From Candidatus Woesearchaeota archaeon (GTDB taxonomy: Archaea; Nanobdellota; Nanobdellia; SCGC-AAA011-G17; JACQNH01): DNA of 49,009 nucleotides. Location: positions 1 to 49,009 of the forward strand of contig JAHFIJ010000005.1 in the NCBI GenBank assembly GCA_023246445.1, given 5' to 3'. The notes under the pieces were generated by a model. That model did no database searches, was not told the origin of the DNA, and saw only the letters and a list, made by a program, of their open reading frames with translations. A program made the translations under genes and the position numbers. Shown here one piece after another: positions 29,505-39,221 of the stretch (within the stretch, counting starts at the first letter, position 1; every line of letters begins with the position of its first letter).

Positions 29505-30388
29505 GTCTTGATGAACATTTTCAACAGCAAAGAAAAATAGTAGTAAGAAGATACCCTTCAGCAGAAGCTTTAGCACAAGTGGAAAGAGGAAACAAATTTA
29601 TTGTTGTGCAAGATGATTTTGACCCTAGTCATGTCCCCCAAGGATACACTTTAATCAACATGAAGCATAAAACTAATTCATTTAGGACTTTAGTCCCACA
29701 ATCACTTTTATTTTATATGGCAAATCCGGGAGAAGGCGAACCCGAAGGAGCTTTAGAAGAAATTGCAAATTTCTATGGAGAGACTAAAGATTTTGAAGAT
29801 GACTTAATTGAAAACGGAGATACTTCTGTTCAAGAAGCTAACTGGGCAAATCTTGCAAGAGGAAGTTATCAAACTTATCTTATTAACCGATTAGTAAAAA
29901 ATGGGAAAGGAGAAAGAGATGGAGAAGGCGAACCAGTTCCAGAATTTAATCCCGAAGTTTTATCTCAATTAGACTTAAGTGACCCTTATGTTTATCAAAG
30001 AGTTATAGCAATAGCAGCTTTAGCTTTAGAAAAAACTGCTGACCAGATTAAAGCTCATGAAGTAAAAGATGTTTTGAAGCATATAACCTTAAATTATAAA
30101 GAATGTGTAAGAACAGAGGTTAAATGCTGGGCAGGAAGTCACTATGAAATTAAACATGAATATAGAATTGAAGATAAGCAACAGACATATTCGGCATTAA
30201 ATACTCAAATAGGAGAATTAGAATCCCAGATTGATACATATCGTAAACAGAAACATGGCGAGGGTATAGGAAGACATGACCATGCTTTGATTAGACAATA
30301 TGTAAATTTAGCACATATAACTCCTGAAAATCCTCGTGCACAATTAGATATTTCACCACCAGAAAAAATAGTGGAGAAACAAAAATGA
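29501..30388 (+). CDS. Hypothetical protein (operon gene 3)
   Basis: 295 aa; ATGA overlap with upstream gene. Confidence 0.6.
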   Translation: MSLDEHFQQQRKIVVRRYPSAEALAQVERGNKFIVVQDDFDPSHVPQGYTLINMKHKTNSFRTLVPQSLLFYMANPGEGEPEGALEEIANFYGETKDFEDDLIENGDTSVQEANWANLARGSYQTYLINRLVKNGKGERDGEGEPVPEFNPEVLSQLDLSDPYVYQRVIAIAALALEKTADQIKAHEVKDVLKHITLNYKECVRTEVKCWAGSHYEIKHEYRIEDKQQTYSALNTQIGELESQIDTYRKQKHGEGIGRHDHALIRQYVNLAHITPENPRAQLDISPPEKIVEKQK

Positions 30389-32004
30389 ATCAACCACCAT
30401 CTACAATGACTATTGAACTAGAAGAAAAAGATGTAAGAAATGATTTGCCAGAAGTAGTTAATGCTATGTCGAAGATGAGAGCTGAAACTATTAAAGATAG
30501 AAAATTAACAGACAAACAAAAAGATGAATATTTACATATGTCTTATCGTTTAGCTTCCGGGATACAAGCTGTTGCAGATGAACCAATGACAAAAAGAATG
30601 CAGGTTGTTGCTGATAGATTAAACAAAAATCCAACTCTTTTAAAATATGACCCCATGCAAGACGGATATTGGAGAAAACAAGAAAGTAGATTTGCAGAGG
30701 CTTTAGATGACTTGCTTATTGCTACTGTTAGAGATGATTTTCATTCTGTTGATGCAAAACATCATGTTTTACAAGCAGTGAAATATCTTGGTGTTGGAGA
30801 TACTCCATCAAAAGAAAGAGAAAAAGTTTATGATACAATATTGCCATTTCATGGACCAGTGCCATTAGGGACTAGAGAAAATTTACTAAAGAAACTTTTT
30901 GGTAGATTACTTGGAGATCAATATAAACTTTCAAACCTAGAAGAACTTGCATTAAACATTGATGCTACAAGTAACGGGTTTACAGATGAATTTTTAGCAA
31001 TGGCAAGAGACAGAGGATATACTACTTTAATAGTTAAGATGACTGACAAAGATTTCGAAAAAGCAAAGGCAAAATTAAAAGATATGCAGGTTGTTGGTCC
31101 TAATAACGTTCAACCCAATCAAAGATTAGTAAACACTGCAAATAGTATTGTTAGATATACTAAACCCTTAACTTACCCCTTACTTGGTGCTTTACCACGA
31201 AGCTTACAAGATAGATTAGGTAGAACTCTGCCTACATTTAGTGCTGAATATGCATGTCTTGCTTCAAATTGGACAGAATTTGCAACCGCTGTTATGGGAA
31301 CTATCGGAATTTGTATAGCCCAAAAAAATTTTTTGCCTTTATTGGCGGCTATTCCGTTTGTAGCAGATGCAATAACTAGAGGACTCATTGGTTGGCCAGA
31401 TCAAAATCAATCATTCTCTCATCCCGTCGGTTCAGCATTCTTTAAGCCCATTTTCTATCCATTAGAAAAACATCTTAATGAGAAACCGAGAAAAACAGTT
31501 ACAGTTGAACTTCCAGTTAGGAAAATTGAAGCATCACAACAGGTGCCAAATCCAATTGCATTTTATGATGCTATAGGAAAAATGGAAGTTCCAGAAGAAG
31601 CAGAAGGAAATTTAGTTTGGAATAATGAAAATCATCATCAATTTGGAAAATCTTTTATGGCTTATGTTAAAGAACATGCTGGAGCTCAACCACAAGGAAT
31701 AGAAATAGCAACTGCAATAAATAAACCAAATCAAGCAGTAGTTTATAATCATGAACTCCCAGTTGATGGATATAGAAAATATTCTTCTTTGTTCTGTTTT
31801 AATGGAAGAAGGTATCTTGTAACAGCAGTTAAACCAAACAGAGGAACTAATAATTTTGTTGAAAATGCATCAACAATTCTTTCAAGTGATACTGACAATC
31901 AAAAAAAATTAGAAAGACTAGGAAAAGAATTGGATGCGAGATATGTTCACTTAAGAGAATATAGAAACTGGCAAGTAGCAAGTGATATGGAGGGCTTTGG
32001 TTAA
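30385..32004 (+). CDS. Hypothetical, possibly membrane-associated protein (operon gene 4)
   Basis: 539 aa; hydrophobic segment FATAVMGTIGICIAQKNFLPLLAAIPFVADAI; ATGA overlap. Confidence 0.55.
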   Translation: MNQPPSTMTIELEEKDVRNDLPEVVNAMSKMRAETIKDRKLTDKQKDEYLHMSYRLASGIQAVADEPMTKRMQVVADRLNKNPTLLKYDPMQDGYWRKQESRFAEALDDLLIATVRDDFHSVDAKHHVLQAVKYLGVGDTPSKEREKVYDTILPFHGPVPLGTRENLLKKLFGRLLGDQYKLSNLEELALNIDATSNGFTDEFLAMARDRGYTTLIVKMTDKDFEKAKAKLKDMQVVGPNNVQPNQRLVNTANSIVRYTKPLTYPLLGALPRSLQDRLGRTLPTFSAEYACLASNWTEFATAVMGTIGICIAQKNFLPLLAAIPFVADAITRGLIGWPDQNQSFSHPVGSAFFKPIFYPLEKHLNEKPRKTVTVELPVRKIEASQQVPNPIAFYDAIGKMEVPEEAEGNLVWNNENHHQFGKSFMAYVKEHAGAQPQGIEIATAINKPNQAVVYNHELPVDGYRKYSSLFCFNGRRYLVTAVKPNRGTNNFVENASTILSSDTDNQKKLERLGKELDARYVHLREYRNWQVASDMEGFG

Positions 32005-33301
32005 AATGGCGAAGATAAGTATTATTAATAGAAATAGTACAATGAGAAAAGTAAAAAGATTTATTAAATTAGGAATAGCTGCTGCTGTGATTTATGGTGC
32101 TGTTTGGACTGCTCCTAAAATAACCAATCAATATAATTTAAGTTCAAACAGAGCAGAAATAACAAAACGTGTTAATGCTCGAGATTATGGAGGAGCTTTA
32201 GAATTAGATAAAAAGCTTAGAAATATTGGATTTTTTATTCCATACACTGCTGAAAAGCAGAAAATTCTAGTTTCAGATTCTATAAGAACTAGAAAAACAA
32301 CAGAACTAGAAGAAGCAGTTAAAGGATATGATTATGATTCCGTATCAAAACTTTTAACTCAATTTAAAGGCGAGGAGTTTTTCTCTGCTGATGACATTAA
32401 AAAATTTGAAGAAAGAGTTCAAGAGATAAGTCCTAGAAGTTTAATGAAACAAGCTGAAAGTGCTGATGAGCCATCTAAACAAGTAGAGCTTTATGAGACA
32501 GCTCAAAGAGAATTTGGGAAATCTGGGGAGCAAGAACCAACTTTAAGAGGAAAATTAATTACAGCTTCTTTAAGAGATATTGGTGTATCTTATGATAAAA
32601 AAGAACTAACAGCATTAAATAAAATTGATAGATTAGCTAATTATCTTAAAGCACAAAAAGAAACTTCTACTCAAATTGGAAGTGAAGAAATAGATAGATT
32701 ATTTGATACTTCTAATATATTTATGAGGCAAGCTTTACTCGAAGGAACACCAAGATTAGACCAAGCAAAGGAATACTTAGCAAAAATTGATTCTCTTGCA
32801 GGACTACTAGGAATTAAAGATAAAGAGCAAAGAGTAAGAGCTCTTGCTCAACTTGCAATAAAACAAACTGAAACAGGAATAGGAAGTAAAATACAATATC
32901 AAGCAAGTGATGTTATAGATTTAGATAGAATTGCTGAATTAAGTCAGACTTATAGCCCCGAAAGTCTTGGAAATATAGTTGAACTTTATTTAGTTGCACA
33001 GGGAAAAGTTCAGAAAGACCCACTATTAACAAAGAACTTTTTGGATTCGGGATTAATACAAGCTGAATTGCTACCTGCTGAAAGACAAAGAGAAGTTAAA
33101 ACAAGAATAGCTGATAGTTATGTTGGACTAGCTAGAACAATTAGCGATACTGCAAGAAAAGATGCTTATCTAATGTTACAAACAGCAAGAGGATTATATT
33201 TTGATGCTGGATTAAAACAGGAAGATAAAAAAATAACTGAATTAGATTCTTTGGTTCATAGCAATTTTGGAAATAAAACCGAGAGTGAAGCAAAGAATTA
33301 A
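31982..33301 (+). CDS. Membrane-anchored helical repeat-like protein (operon gene 5)
   Basis: Single TM LGIAAAVIYGAVWTA then about 390 aa of helical sequence; true start may be ATG at 32041. Confidence 0.55.
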   Translation: MIWRALVKMAKISIINRNSTMRKVKRFIKLGIAAAVIYGAVWTAPKITNQYNLSSNRAEITKRVNARDYGGALELDKKLRNIGFFIPYTAEKQKILVSDSIRTRKTTELEEAVKGYDYDSVSKLLTQFKGEEFFSADDIKKFEERVQEISPRSLMKQAESADEPSKQVELYETAQREFGKSGEQEPTLRGKLITASLRDIGVSYDKKELTALNKIDRLANYLKAQKETSTQIGSEEIDRLFDTSNIFMRQALLEGTPRLDQAKEYLAKIDSLAGLLGIKDKEQRVRALAQLAIKQTETGIGSKIQYQASDVIDLDRIAELSQTYSPESLGNIVELYLVAQGKVQKDPLLTKNFLDSGLIQAELLPAERQREVKTRIADSYVGLARTISDTARKDAYLMLQTARGLYFDAGLKQEDKKITELDSLVHSNFGNKTESEAKN

Positions 33302-33347
33302 TTCTTAAAAACACAAATTCTTTATAGCACGATTTTATTGGTTTATC

Positions 33348-33557
33348 ATGGATAGTATCAACTTAAATGAGAAGGGTTTCTGGAAGGAACTAGGCATAAA
33401 ACCGTCCAGAGATTTAGACACAAATATAGAAAAATTTTATAGCAGATATTCTAAGGAAATAGGTTATTCTTTAAACTCCAGAAATAAAGGACATAATAAA
33501 TTTCTAAAAATTTTAAAAACCCCCTTCAGATTAAAATACTTCATAAAATTTAATTAA
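33348..33557 (+). CDS. Small hypothetical protein
   Basis: 69-aa ORF with ATG. Confidence 0.35.
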   Translation: MDSINLNEKGFWKELGIKPSRDLDTNIEKFYSRYSKEIGYSLNSRNKGHNKFLKILKTPFRLKYFIKFN

Positions 33558-33574
33558 AAAATAATTATTTAAAT

Positions 33575-34177
33575 CTATTCCTTAGGCTTCAATACTACAA
33601 TCCTTCCAACAGGACCTGGATTTAATATTAAAGTATTATTATATAACTGCTTTTTACCCCAGGTTTCATGTAAATGCCCACAAATATGTATTAAAGGATT
33701 ATATTTATCAATGAATTTCTTAAAAGACTTGCATCCCTTATAATCCGAATTTATTTTATCCACTTCAGTTCCATAAGGTGGTCCATGTGTCACCAATATT
33801 ATTTTCTTATTTTTCAATTCCTCTTTCACATCTTCAACAAAATCTTCAAAACCTTCTTCTCTCTGACTAAAACCACCACCACCATAACCTATAATTAAAA
33901 AATCATCAACTTTTAATAATCTTTTATGGGCATAACTTAAATTCTTGAATTCTCTGCAAAAACTTTTTAATTCTGCATCACTCTCATGATTTCCAGGAAT
34001 TATAATAAATGGCTTCTTTAATGAATTAAACTGTCTTAATATTGATTCCTGTGCTTTACCCCATACTGAAAAATCCCCTGCGCAGATGATTATATCCGAA
34101 TTCTCTGCCTTTTCTTTAATCTTCTTAAAGGCATTAACACTTCCATGCATATCCACAAAACTTAAAATTCTCATCAA
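33575..34177 (-). CDS. Calcineurin-like metallophosphoesterase
   Basis: FVDMHGSVNAF, ICAGDFSVWG, IPGNHES, LVTHGPPYG, HICGHLHE. Confidence 0.9.
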   Translation of the reverse strand: MMRILSFVDMHGSVNAFKKIKEKAENSDIIICAGDFSVWGKAQESILRQFNSLKKPFIIIPGNHESDAELKSFCREFKNLSYAHKRLLKVDDFLIIGYGGGGFSQREEGFEDFVEDVKEELKNKKIILVTHGPPYGTEVDKINSDYKGCKSFKKFIDKYNPLIHICGHLHETWGKKQLYNNTLILNPGPVGRIVVLKPKE

Positions 34178-34267
34178 TTCTAATCAAAAAACCGTATTTT
34201 TATTGCTTTTGGTTTTCTATTCTCTACAACAATAAAACTTATTAACTTTCCCGCTGTCTAATCTGCT

Positions 34268-34513
34268 ATGAAAAGAATATTATTGATTATAATGCTTATG
34301 ATCTTAGCATTAGCTACCTTACAGTCTGCCTCAGCTTATGCTTATAGATACAGCTACAAAGACTATAATGACCCACACAATTATTACAGCTTTAGATATT
34401 ACGAAAGTCCTTATAGTTATTCGCATTTCCATTCTCCATATTATTCTCCAATGTATAACTATTATGGTATACCCGTGTTTATTCATCACAGATCCGGTTA
34501 TATGATCTATTAA
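34268..34513 (+). CDS. Small secreted Tyr/Ser/His-rich protein
   Basis: Signal peptide MKRILLIIMLMILALATLQSASA followed by YAYRYSYKDYNDPHNYYSFRYYESPYSYSHFHSPYYSPMYNYYG. Confidence 0.6.
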   Translation: MKRILLIIMLMILALATLQSASAYAYRYSYKDYNDPHNYYSFRYYESPYSYSHFHSPYYSPMYNYYGIPVFIHHRSGYMIY

Positions 34514-34519
34514 CTAAAA

Positions 34520-35644
34520 ATGCGAGATTTATTAATTGTAGGTGTTGATCCTGGAACTACTCTAGCCTATGCTATCTTAGATTTAGACAGAAACCTGATA
34601 AAACTAAAAAGCAGTAAGCAATTAAGTTTAAGTTCCTTAACGACCGAAGTTACAAACGAAGGAAAAGTTTTGATTGTCGGCTGTGATGTCTCAAACATTC
34701 CAAGTTTTGTCTATAAATTTGCCACGAAATTAAATGCAGTTATAGTCAAGCCTGATTTTGATTTTAAAGTTGGCCTAAAACAAAGAATGACAAAAGAATT
34801 CAAAGTTCGTGATGATCACCAAAGAGACGCTTTAGCAGCAGCATTAAATGCTTTCTCAGAATTTAAAGAAACATTTAAAAAAATAGATGATGAATTAAAA
34901 AATATTGGTAAAGAGCACCTTAATTCGCAAGTTAAGGAAATCTGCATAAAAAATAAGTTAAATGTTATAGATGCAATAAATCTCTTGGAAACAACTGAAG
35001 AAAAACCTAAAGAGAAAAAAAGAAAAAACCGCTTCTTGAATGATAATGGCACTAATGAGTTGATAAGAATTCTTAAAAAACAGAACGATGATCTGCTAAA
35101 AAATCTAAAATTTCTTGAATTAAAATACAAAGACTTATCATCTTTAATAGATAAGAGAGTAGAAGAAAGAATTAAAAAATTAAATGCAATCTCTGGCTTG
35201 AATATTAAATCCTTTACAAATGATATTTCTAGAAAAGAAGCAGAAATAATTGGTTTAAAGCAAAAAATAGCCGAATTAAATAGTCTTCTGCTGGATTTAA
35301 ATAATAAGGTTATAGTTAAGAAATTCCAAAACTTAAACTTTAATGAGAATTTTAGTTCATTAATTTATGTGGAAAACCCAAATGTTTACACTGAACAATG
35401 TTTAAATTTTTGTCAGGGAAAAATAATAATATATAAAGAAAGACCATCTAATCATTTAATCAAAAAAAATATTGTTTTCATCAATAAGGAAGATTGTTTT
35501 ATAGATGAGATAGGCAATTTAGCAATAATAGATAAATCTAAACTTGAATCTTCAATAAATTCCTTAACTCTGGTGCAGAACTTAATTGAAAGTTACAGGG
35601 AAGAAAGGCAAAAGGAAGCCTCAGAAAAGCTATTAAAACCATAA
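34520..35644 (+). CDS. DUF460-like RNase H-fold protein with coiled coil
   Basis: IVGVDPGTTLAYAILDLD, VRDDHQRDALAAALNAF, long coiled-coil. Confidence 0.75.
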   Translation: MRDLLIVGVDPGTTLAYAILDLDRNLIKLKSSKQLSLSSLTTEVTNEGKVLIVGCDVSNIPSFVYKFATKLNAVIVKPDFDFKVGLKQRMTKEFKVRDDHQRDALAAALNAFSEFKETFKKIDDELKNIGKEHLNSQVKEICIKNKLNVIDAINLLETTEEKPKEKKRKNRFLNDNGTNELIRILKKQNDDLLKNLKFLELKYKDLSSLIDKRVEERIKKLNAISGLNIKSFTNDISRKEAEIIGLKQKIAELNSLLLDLNNKVIVKKFQNLNFNENFSSLIYVENPNVYTEQCLNFCQGKIIIYKERPSNHLIKKNIVFINKEDCFIDEIGNLAIIDKSKLESSINSLTLVQNLIESYREERQKEASEKLLKP

Positions 35645-35707
35645 AACAACGAATCGTCATCTTTATATATAAGCTTCATTTATCATCTTAAACGAGGTGG
35701 AAAAGGA

Positions 35708-35956
35708 GTGGCAATTGGTGATTGGTTTTTAGCAAGAAGTGATGCGTTCAGGTATATCTTATCAAAATTTTCAGAGCATAAATCAGAAACTATCGGATCT
35801 TTCAATAGAGTAAAGAATGAAAATAAAGAAATCATAAAGAAAGTAAAAGAGCATGACGAAGCAATTAAAACATTTGAAAAGGCTTTAAAAGAGTTAAGAT
35901 CCAAGGGGATTATCTTAGAAGAGTCAGCCTCAAGAATTATAAAAAGGAAGAATTAA
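35708..35956 (+). CDS. Small hypothetical protein
   Basis: 82-aa ORF after cgaggtgg region; GTG starts possible upstream. Confidence 0.4.
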   Translation: MAIGDWFLARSDAFRYILSKFSEHKSETIGSFNRVKNENKEIIKKVKEHDEAIKTFEKALKELRSKGIILEESASRIIKRKN

Positions 35957-35980
35957 ATATAAGTCTTATACTACATAAGT

Positions 35981-36391
35981 ATGAAATGGTATTTTGCTGC
36001 TAGGACAAAGCATAAATTAATCTTAAATAAAATTATTAAATTCTACCTAAGAGAGAATCACAAAGTAGTTTTTGATTGGACATCATTGGAGGATTTAGAA
36101 CCTTACAGTAAAAATGCAGATAAAAGTAAGGAAATAGCTAGTAAAATATCTTTAGCGATTCATAACACAGATATTTTTGTTTTAATAAGTGATCCTGCAG
36201 GCACAGACATGTTTGTTGAATTAGGCATTGCGATAGCTTGTTGGATGCAAAATCAAAAATTAAGGATCTATATAACTGGAGAATACAACAAAAGATCACT
36301 AATGCATCTTCATCCAGCCATAATCCATGTAAATAATCTAAAAGAAGTTTTCAAAAAAGAATGTCCGGAACTATTCGAAAATATTATTTAA
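35981..36391 (+). CDS. Nucleoside 2-deoxyribosyltransferase-like fold protein
   Basis: WYFAARTKHK, TDIFVLISDPAGTDMFVELGIAIA. Confidence 0.45.
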   Translation: MKWYFAARTKHKLILNKIIKFYLRENHKVVFDWTSLEDLEPYSKNADKSKEIASKISLAIHNTDIFVLISDPAGTDMFVELGIAIACWMQNQKLRIYITGEYNKRSLMHLHPAIIHVNNLKEVFKKECPELFENII

Positions 36392-36617
36392 TTTAACATT
36401 TTTACAAAATTTCCAGAAAATCTTTAAAACCGTATTTAAACTAACTAAAAGTATAACTATAATTCTTGTTAAAACTGCTAAGAAATTGGTAAACACATTG
36501 TTGTCTTTAAACGAGAAAACAAAGAAAGAGCTGAATAGTGTAGTTATTTACTAGAAAGGCTAAAGATTTGAAGTTAAGATATGGGAACAGTCTCAGTAGA
36601 GGGATATTCTGGATAAT

Positions 36618-37260
36618 GGCAATTCCGACTTTGCACAAATAGTCTATAAAAAGTAATATTTATTGTGCAGTTTCCTGACTTATTGTGTAACAGAAACAAG
36701 ATTTTTTAAACATTCAAAGGTGGTAAGATATGCTTAAATATGGTTTAGTTTATATACTTCTAAAAGGGGAGGTATCTTTTATGGGTCTATATTTAATACT
36801 TTATTGGGTAACATTTTTTATTACAGTTATTTTTTATATAATTTATAGAAGAAAAAGAAAAGAAATATTTTCTAATTTATCTATGTTTTTTGGTATATTA
36901 ATGATGTTTTTTCTTCTATTTGCCTTAGCCACTAAAGACCCAATAGATGAATTAGTTACAACCATACCTGTTTTTTGGCAGTTTATGCTTACAGCCTTGA
37001 CTGGGGCTGGAGCTATCTGGAAATTATATCTTGCTCCACTGAAAATTAAGGTATATGGCATTGACAGAGAAGTGGGAGAACTTAAAACATCAATAAATAA
37101 AGTAGAAAAAAATGTTGATATTTTAATAGACAGTATAATTAAAAAGAAAAAATAATCATCAATTGGATAGTAAGGAGAAAATAAGACTTTTTGTGCAGAA
37201 ATTAGACTTATTATGCAACCATTACTTTTTGTCTACTTTATGTGCAAAGTCGGCAATTCC
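36618..37260. mobile_element. Non-autonomous transposon-like element with TIRs and 9-bp target duplication
   Basis: TSD GGCAATTCC at 36618-36626 and 37252-37260; 31-bp TIRs 36627-36657 / 37221-37251, 26/31 identical, both beginning GACTTTGCAC. Confidence 0.85.
36730..37155 (+). CDS. Small multi-pass membrane protein carried by the TIR element
   Basis: 141 aa (ATG also at 36781); three hydrophobic segments then EVGELKTSINKVEKNVDILIDSI. Confidence 0.6.
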   Translation: MLKYGLVYILLKGEVSFMGLYLILYWVTFFITVIFYIIYRRKRKEIFSNLSMFFGILMMFFLLFALATKDPIDELVTTIPVFWQFMLTALTGAGAIWKLYLAPLKIKVYGIDREVGELKTSINKVEKNVDILIDSIIKKKK

Positions 37261-37341
37261 ATATAATTTACCTACCCAACAACCATTTCCAAACATGTAT
37301 AGAAAGCTTTAAATAATCCAATAGTTATATAAAATTGGACT

Positions 37342-38682
37342 ATGGATAAAACACTATATAAAGCTATATTACGAGAATGGGAAGAGAAAAATCTTCCAAA
37401 AATAATAGATAGAACTATATCTTTAGAAGAATATCTGAATATGAAAATAAATAAGATAATTGTTTTAACAGGTTTTAGAAGAGTTGGTAAGACTTATATG
37501 ATGTTAAATCTTGCTGGAAAAAAATTAAAAAATAAATCTCGGGAAGAAATAGTTTATATTAACTTTGAAGATGAAAGAATTCCATTGAAAGCAGAATTTT
37601 TAACTGAATTAATCCCAGCTATAAAACAGACCTTCAAAATGGAAACAAAAATTTTATTTTTAGATGAAATTCAAACTATTCCTAATTGGAGTAAATGGTT
37701 GAGGAGGATACATGACAATGAAAAATTCATAATTTTTGTTTCTGGTTCAACTTCAAAAACATCAAGCAGGGAAATTCCAACTGAACTGCGTGGAAGATTT
37801 TTGGAGATTAAAGTCTTCCCGCTTTCTTTCAAAGAATTTTTAGATTTTAAAGGACTTAAATTTAATTTAAAACAAATTCAATATTCTTCAAATGAAAAAG
37901 CAAAGTTGATAAGGGCATTGGAAGAATACTTAAAATTTGGGGGTTTTCCAGAGATAGTTCTTACAGACTATACAAAAAAGCAGGATATTGCTCAATCATA
38001 TTATCAGACAGTTGTAAGAAGGGATATTATTGAAAGATACAATATAAAAAATGAGGGTGCATTAAAAGCATTATTATTGCTTCTATTGAATTCAACACAC
38101 TATTCTTCAACAAAACTCTATAATACTATAAAGAGTATGAATTATGAAGTAGGAAAATCGACTATTCAGAGTTATATTAATTATATTGAAAACTCTTATT
38201 TGATGTTTAGTGTTCCTATTTTTTCGTATAAAATAAAAGACCAATTACAATATCCAAGAAAAGTTTATTTTATTGATAATGTCTTTATTAATTCAATATC
38301 TACAAAATTTTCAGGAAACCATGGGAGATTATATGAAAATTTAATGGCAATAGACCTAATAAAAAAATACGAAGATATTTACTATTGGAAAAATCAACAG
38401 GGGGAAGAAGTTGATTTTGTTATAAAAAAAGGTATTAAAGTTAATTGGTTGATTCAGGTTTGTTATGATATTAACGATGGGGATACAAAACAAAGAGAAA
38501 TTCGTTCTTTATTAAAAGCAGGAAAAGAACTAAAATGCAAAAATCTTATTATTATAACGGATGACTACGAAGCTGAAGAAAGGGTTAAATGGTTTAATAA
38601 TAAAACAAATATTAAGTTTATCCCTCTTTGGAAATGGCTTCTTGAAAAACATAGTATTAATTCTAAATCCTCTGCATTATGA
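37342..38682 (+). CDS. Archaeal AAA+ ATPase with DUF4143-like C-terminus
   Basis: IIVLTGFRRVGKTYMM, ILFLDEIQTIPNWSKWLRRI, FPLSFKEFL, YYWKNQQGEEVDFVI. Confidence 0.88.
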   Translation: MDKTLYKAILREWEEKNLPKIIDRTISLEEYLNMKINKIIVLTGFRRVGKTYMMLNLAGKKLKNKSREEIVYINFEDERIPLKAEFLTELIPAIKQTFKMETKILFLDEIQTIPNWSKWLRRIHDNEKFIIFVSGSTSKTSSREIPTELRGRFLEIKVFPLSFKEFLDFKGLKFNLKQIQYSSNEKAKLIRALEEYLKFGGFPEIVLTDYTKKQDIAQSYYQTVVRRDIIERYNIKNEGALKALLLLLLNSTHYSSTKLYNTIKSMNYEVGKSTIQSYINYIENSYLMFSVPIFSYKIKDQLQYPRKVYFIDNVFINSISTKFSGNHGRLYENLMAIDLIKKYEDIYYWKNQQGEEVDFVIKKGIKVNWLIQVCYDINDGDTKQREIRSLLKAGKELKCKNLIIITDDYEAEERVKWFNNKTNIKFIPLWKWLLEKHSINSKSSAL

Positions 38683-38721
38683 CGTATTTCAAATAATACA
38701 AAATTTATCTTCCAGAAGAAA

Positions 38722-39177
38722 TTATTTCACAGCATTAAAATATTCTTTAACTCTTTCAATTATATTAGGAATCAAATATTTCTCCAATCTTTCCTTAAAT
38801 ATTTCTTCTAAGCTTAAATTCTCATATAATCTATAACCCTCTAAAGTTTTCTCTATCAGTCCAATATCTTTCAGCCTTTTTAATTGTCTTCTTATATTGC
38901 TTTCAGCCACACCCAACAAAGGCAATTTATTTAAATTTCTTAATTCAATTACTTTACTTGCTACATCTTCACTTTTTACAATTTTATTATTAACTAACAG
39001 CATTAAAATATCAACAATTATATCTCTGCTATCACCTGACTGCAATAAACCAATGCTCAAACACAATTTCTTGATTAAATTCCTTTTATCAGTCATATCT
39101 GGTTTTTCATACTTTCTTAATGTTATCTCCGCTAATGGAATATCCTTAGATACCTTGCCCATATTTATAAATTTCAA
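38722..39177 (-). CDS. Winged-HTH transcriptional regulator
   Basis: VAESNIRRQLKRLKDIGLIEKTLEGYRLYE. Confidence 0.6.
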   Translation of the reverse strand: MKFINMGKVSKDIPLAEITLRKYEKPDMTDKRNLIKKLCLSIGLLQSGDSRDIIVDILMLLVNNKIVKSEDVASKVIELRNLNKLPLLGVAESNIRRQLKRLKDIGLIEKTLEGYRLYENLSLEEIFKERLEKYLIPNIIERVKEYFNAVK

Positions 39178-39221
39178 AGGTTAACTATATAAACCTTTTT
39201 TATCTAAATCCCCATTATAAA

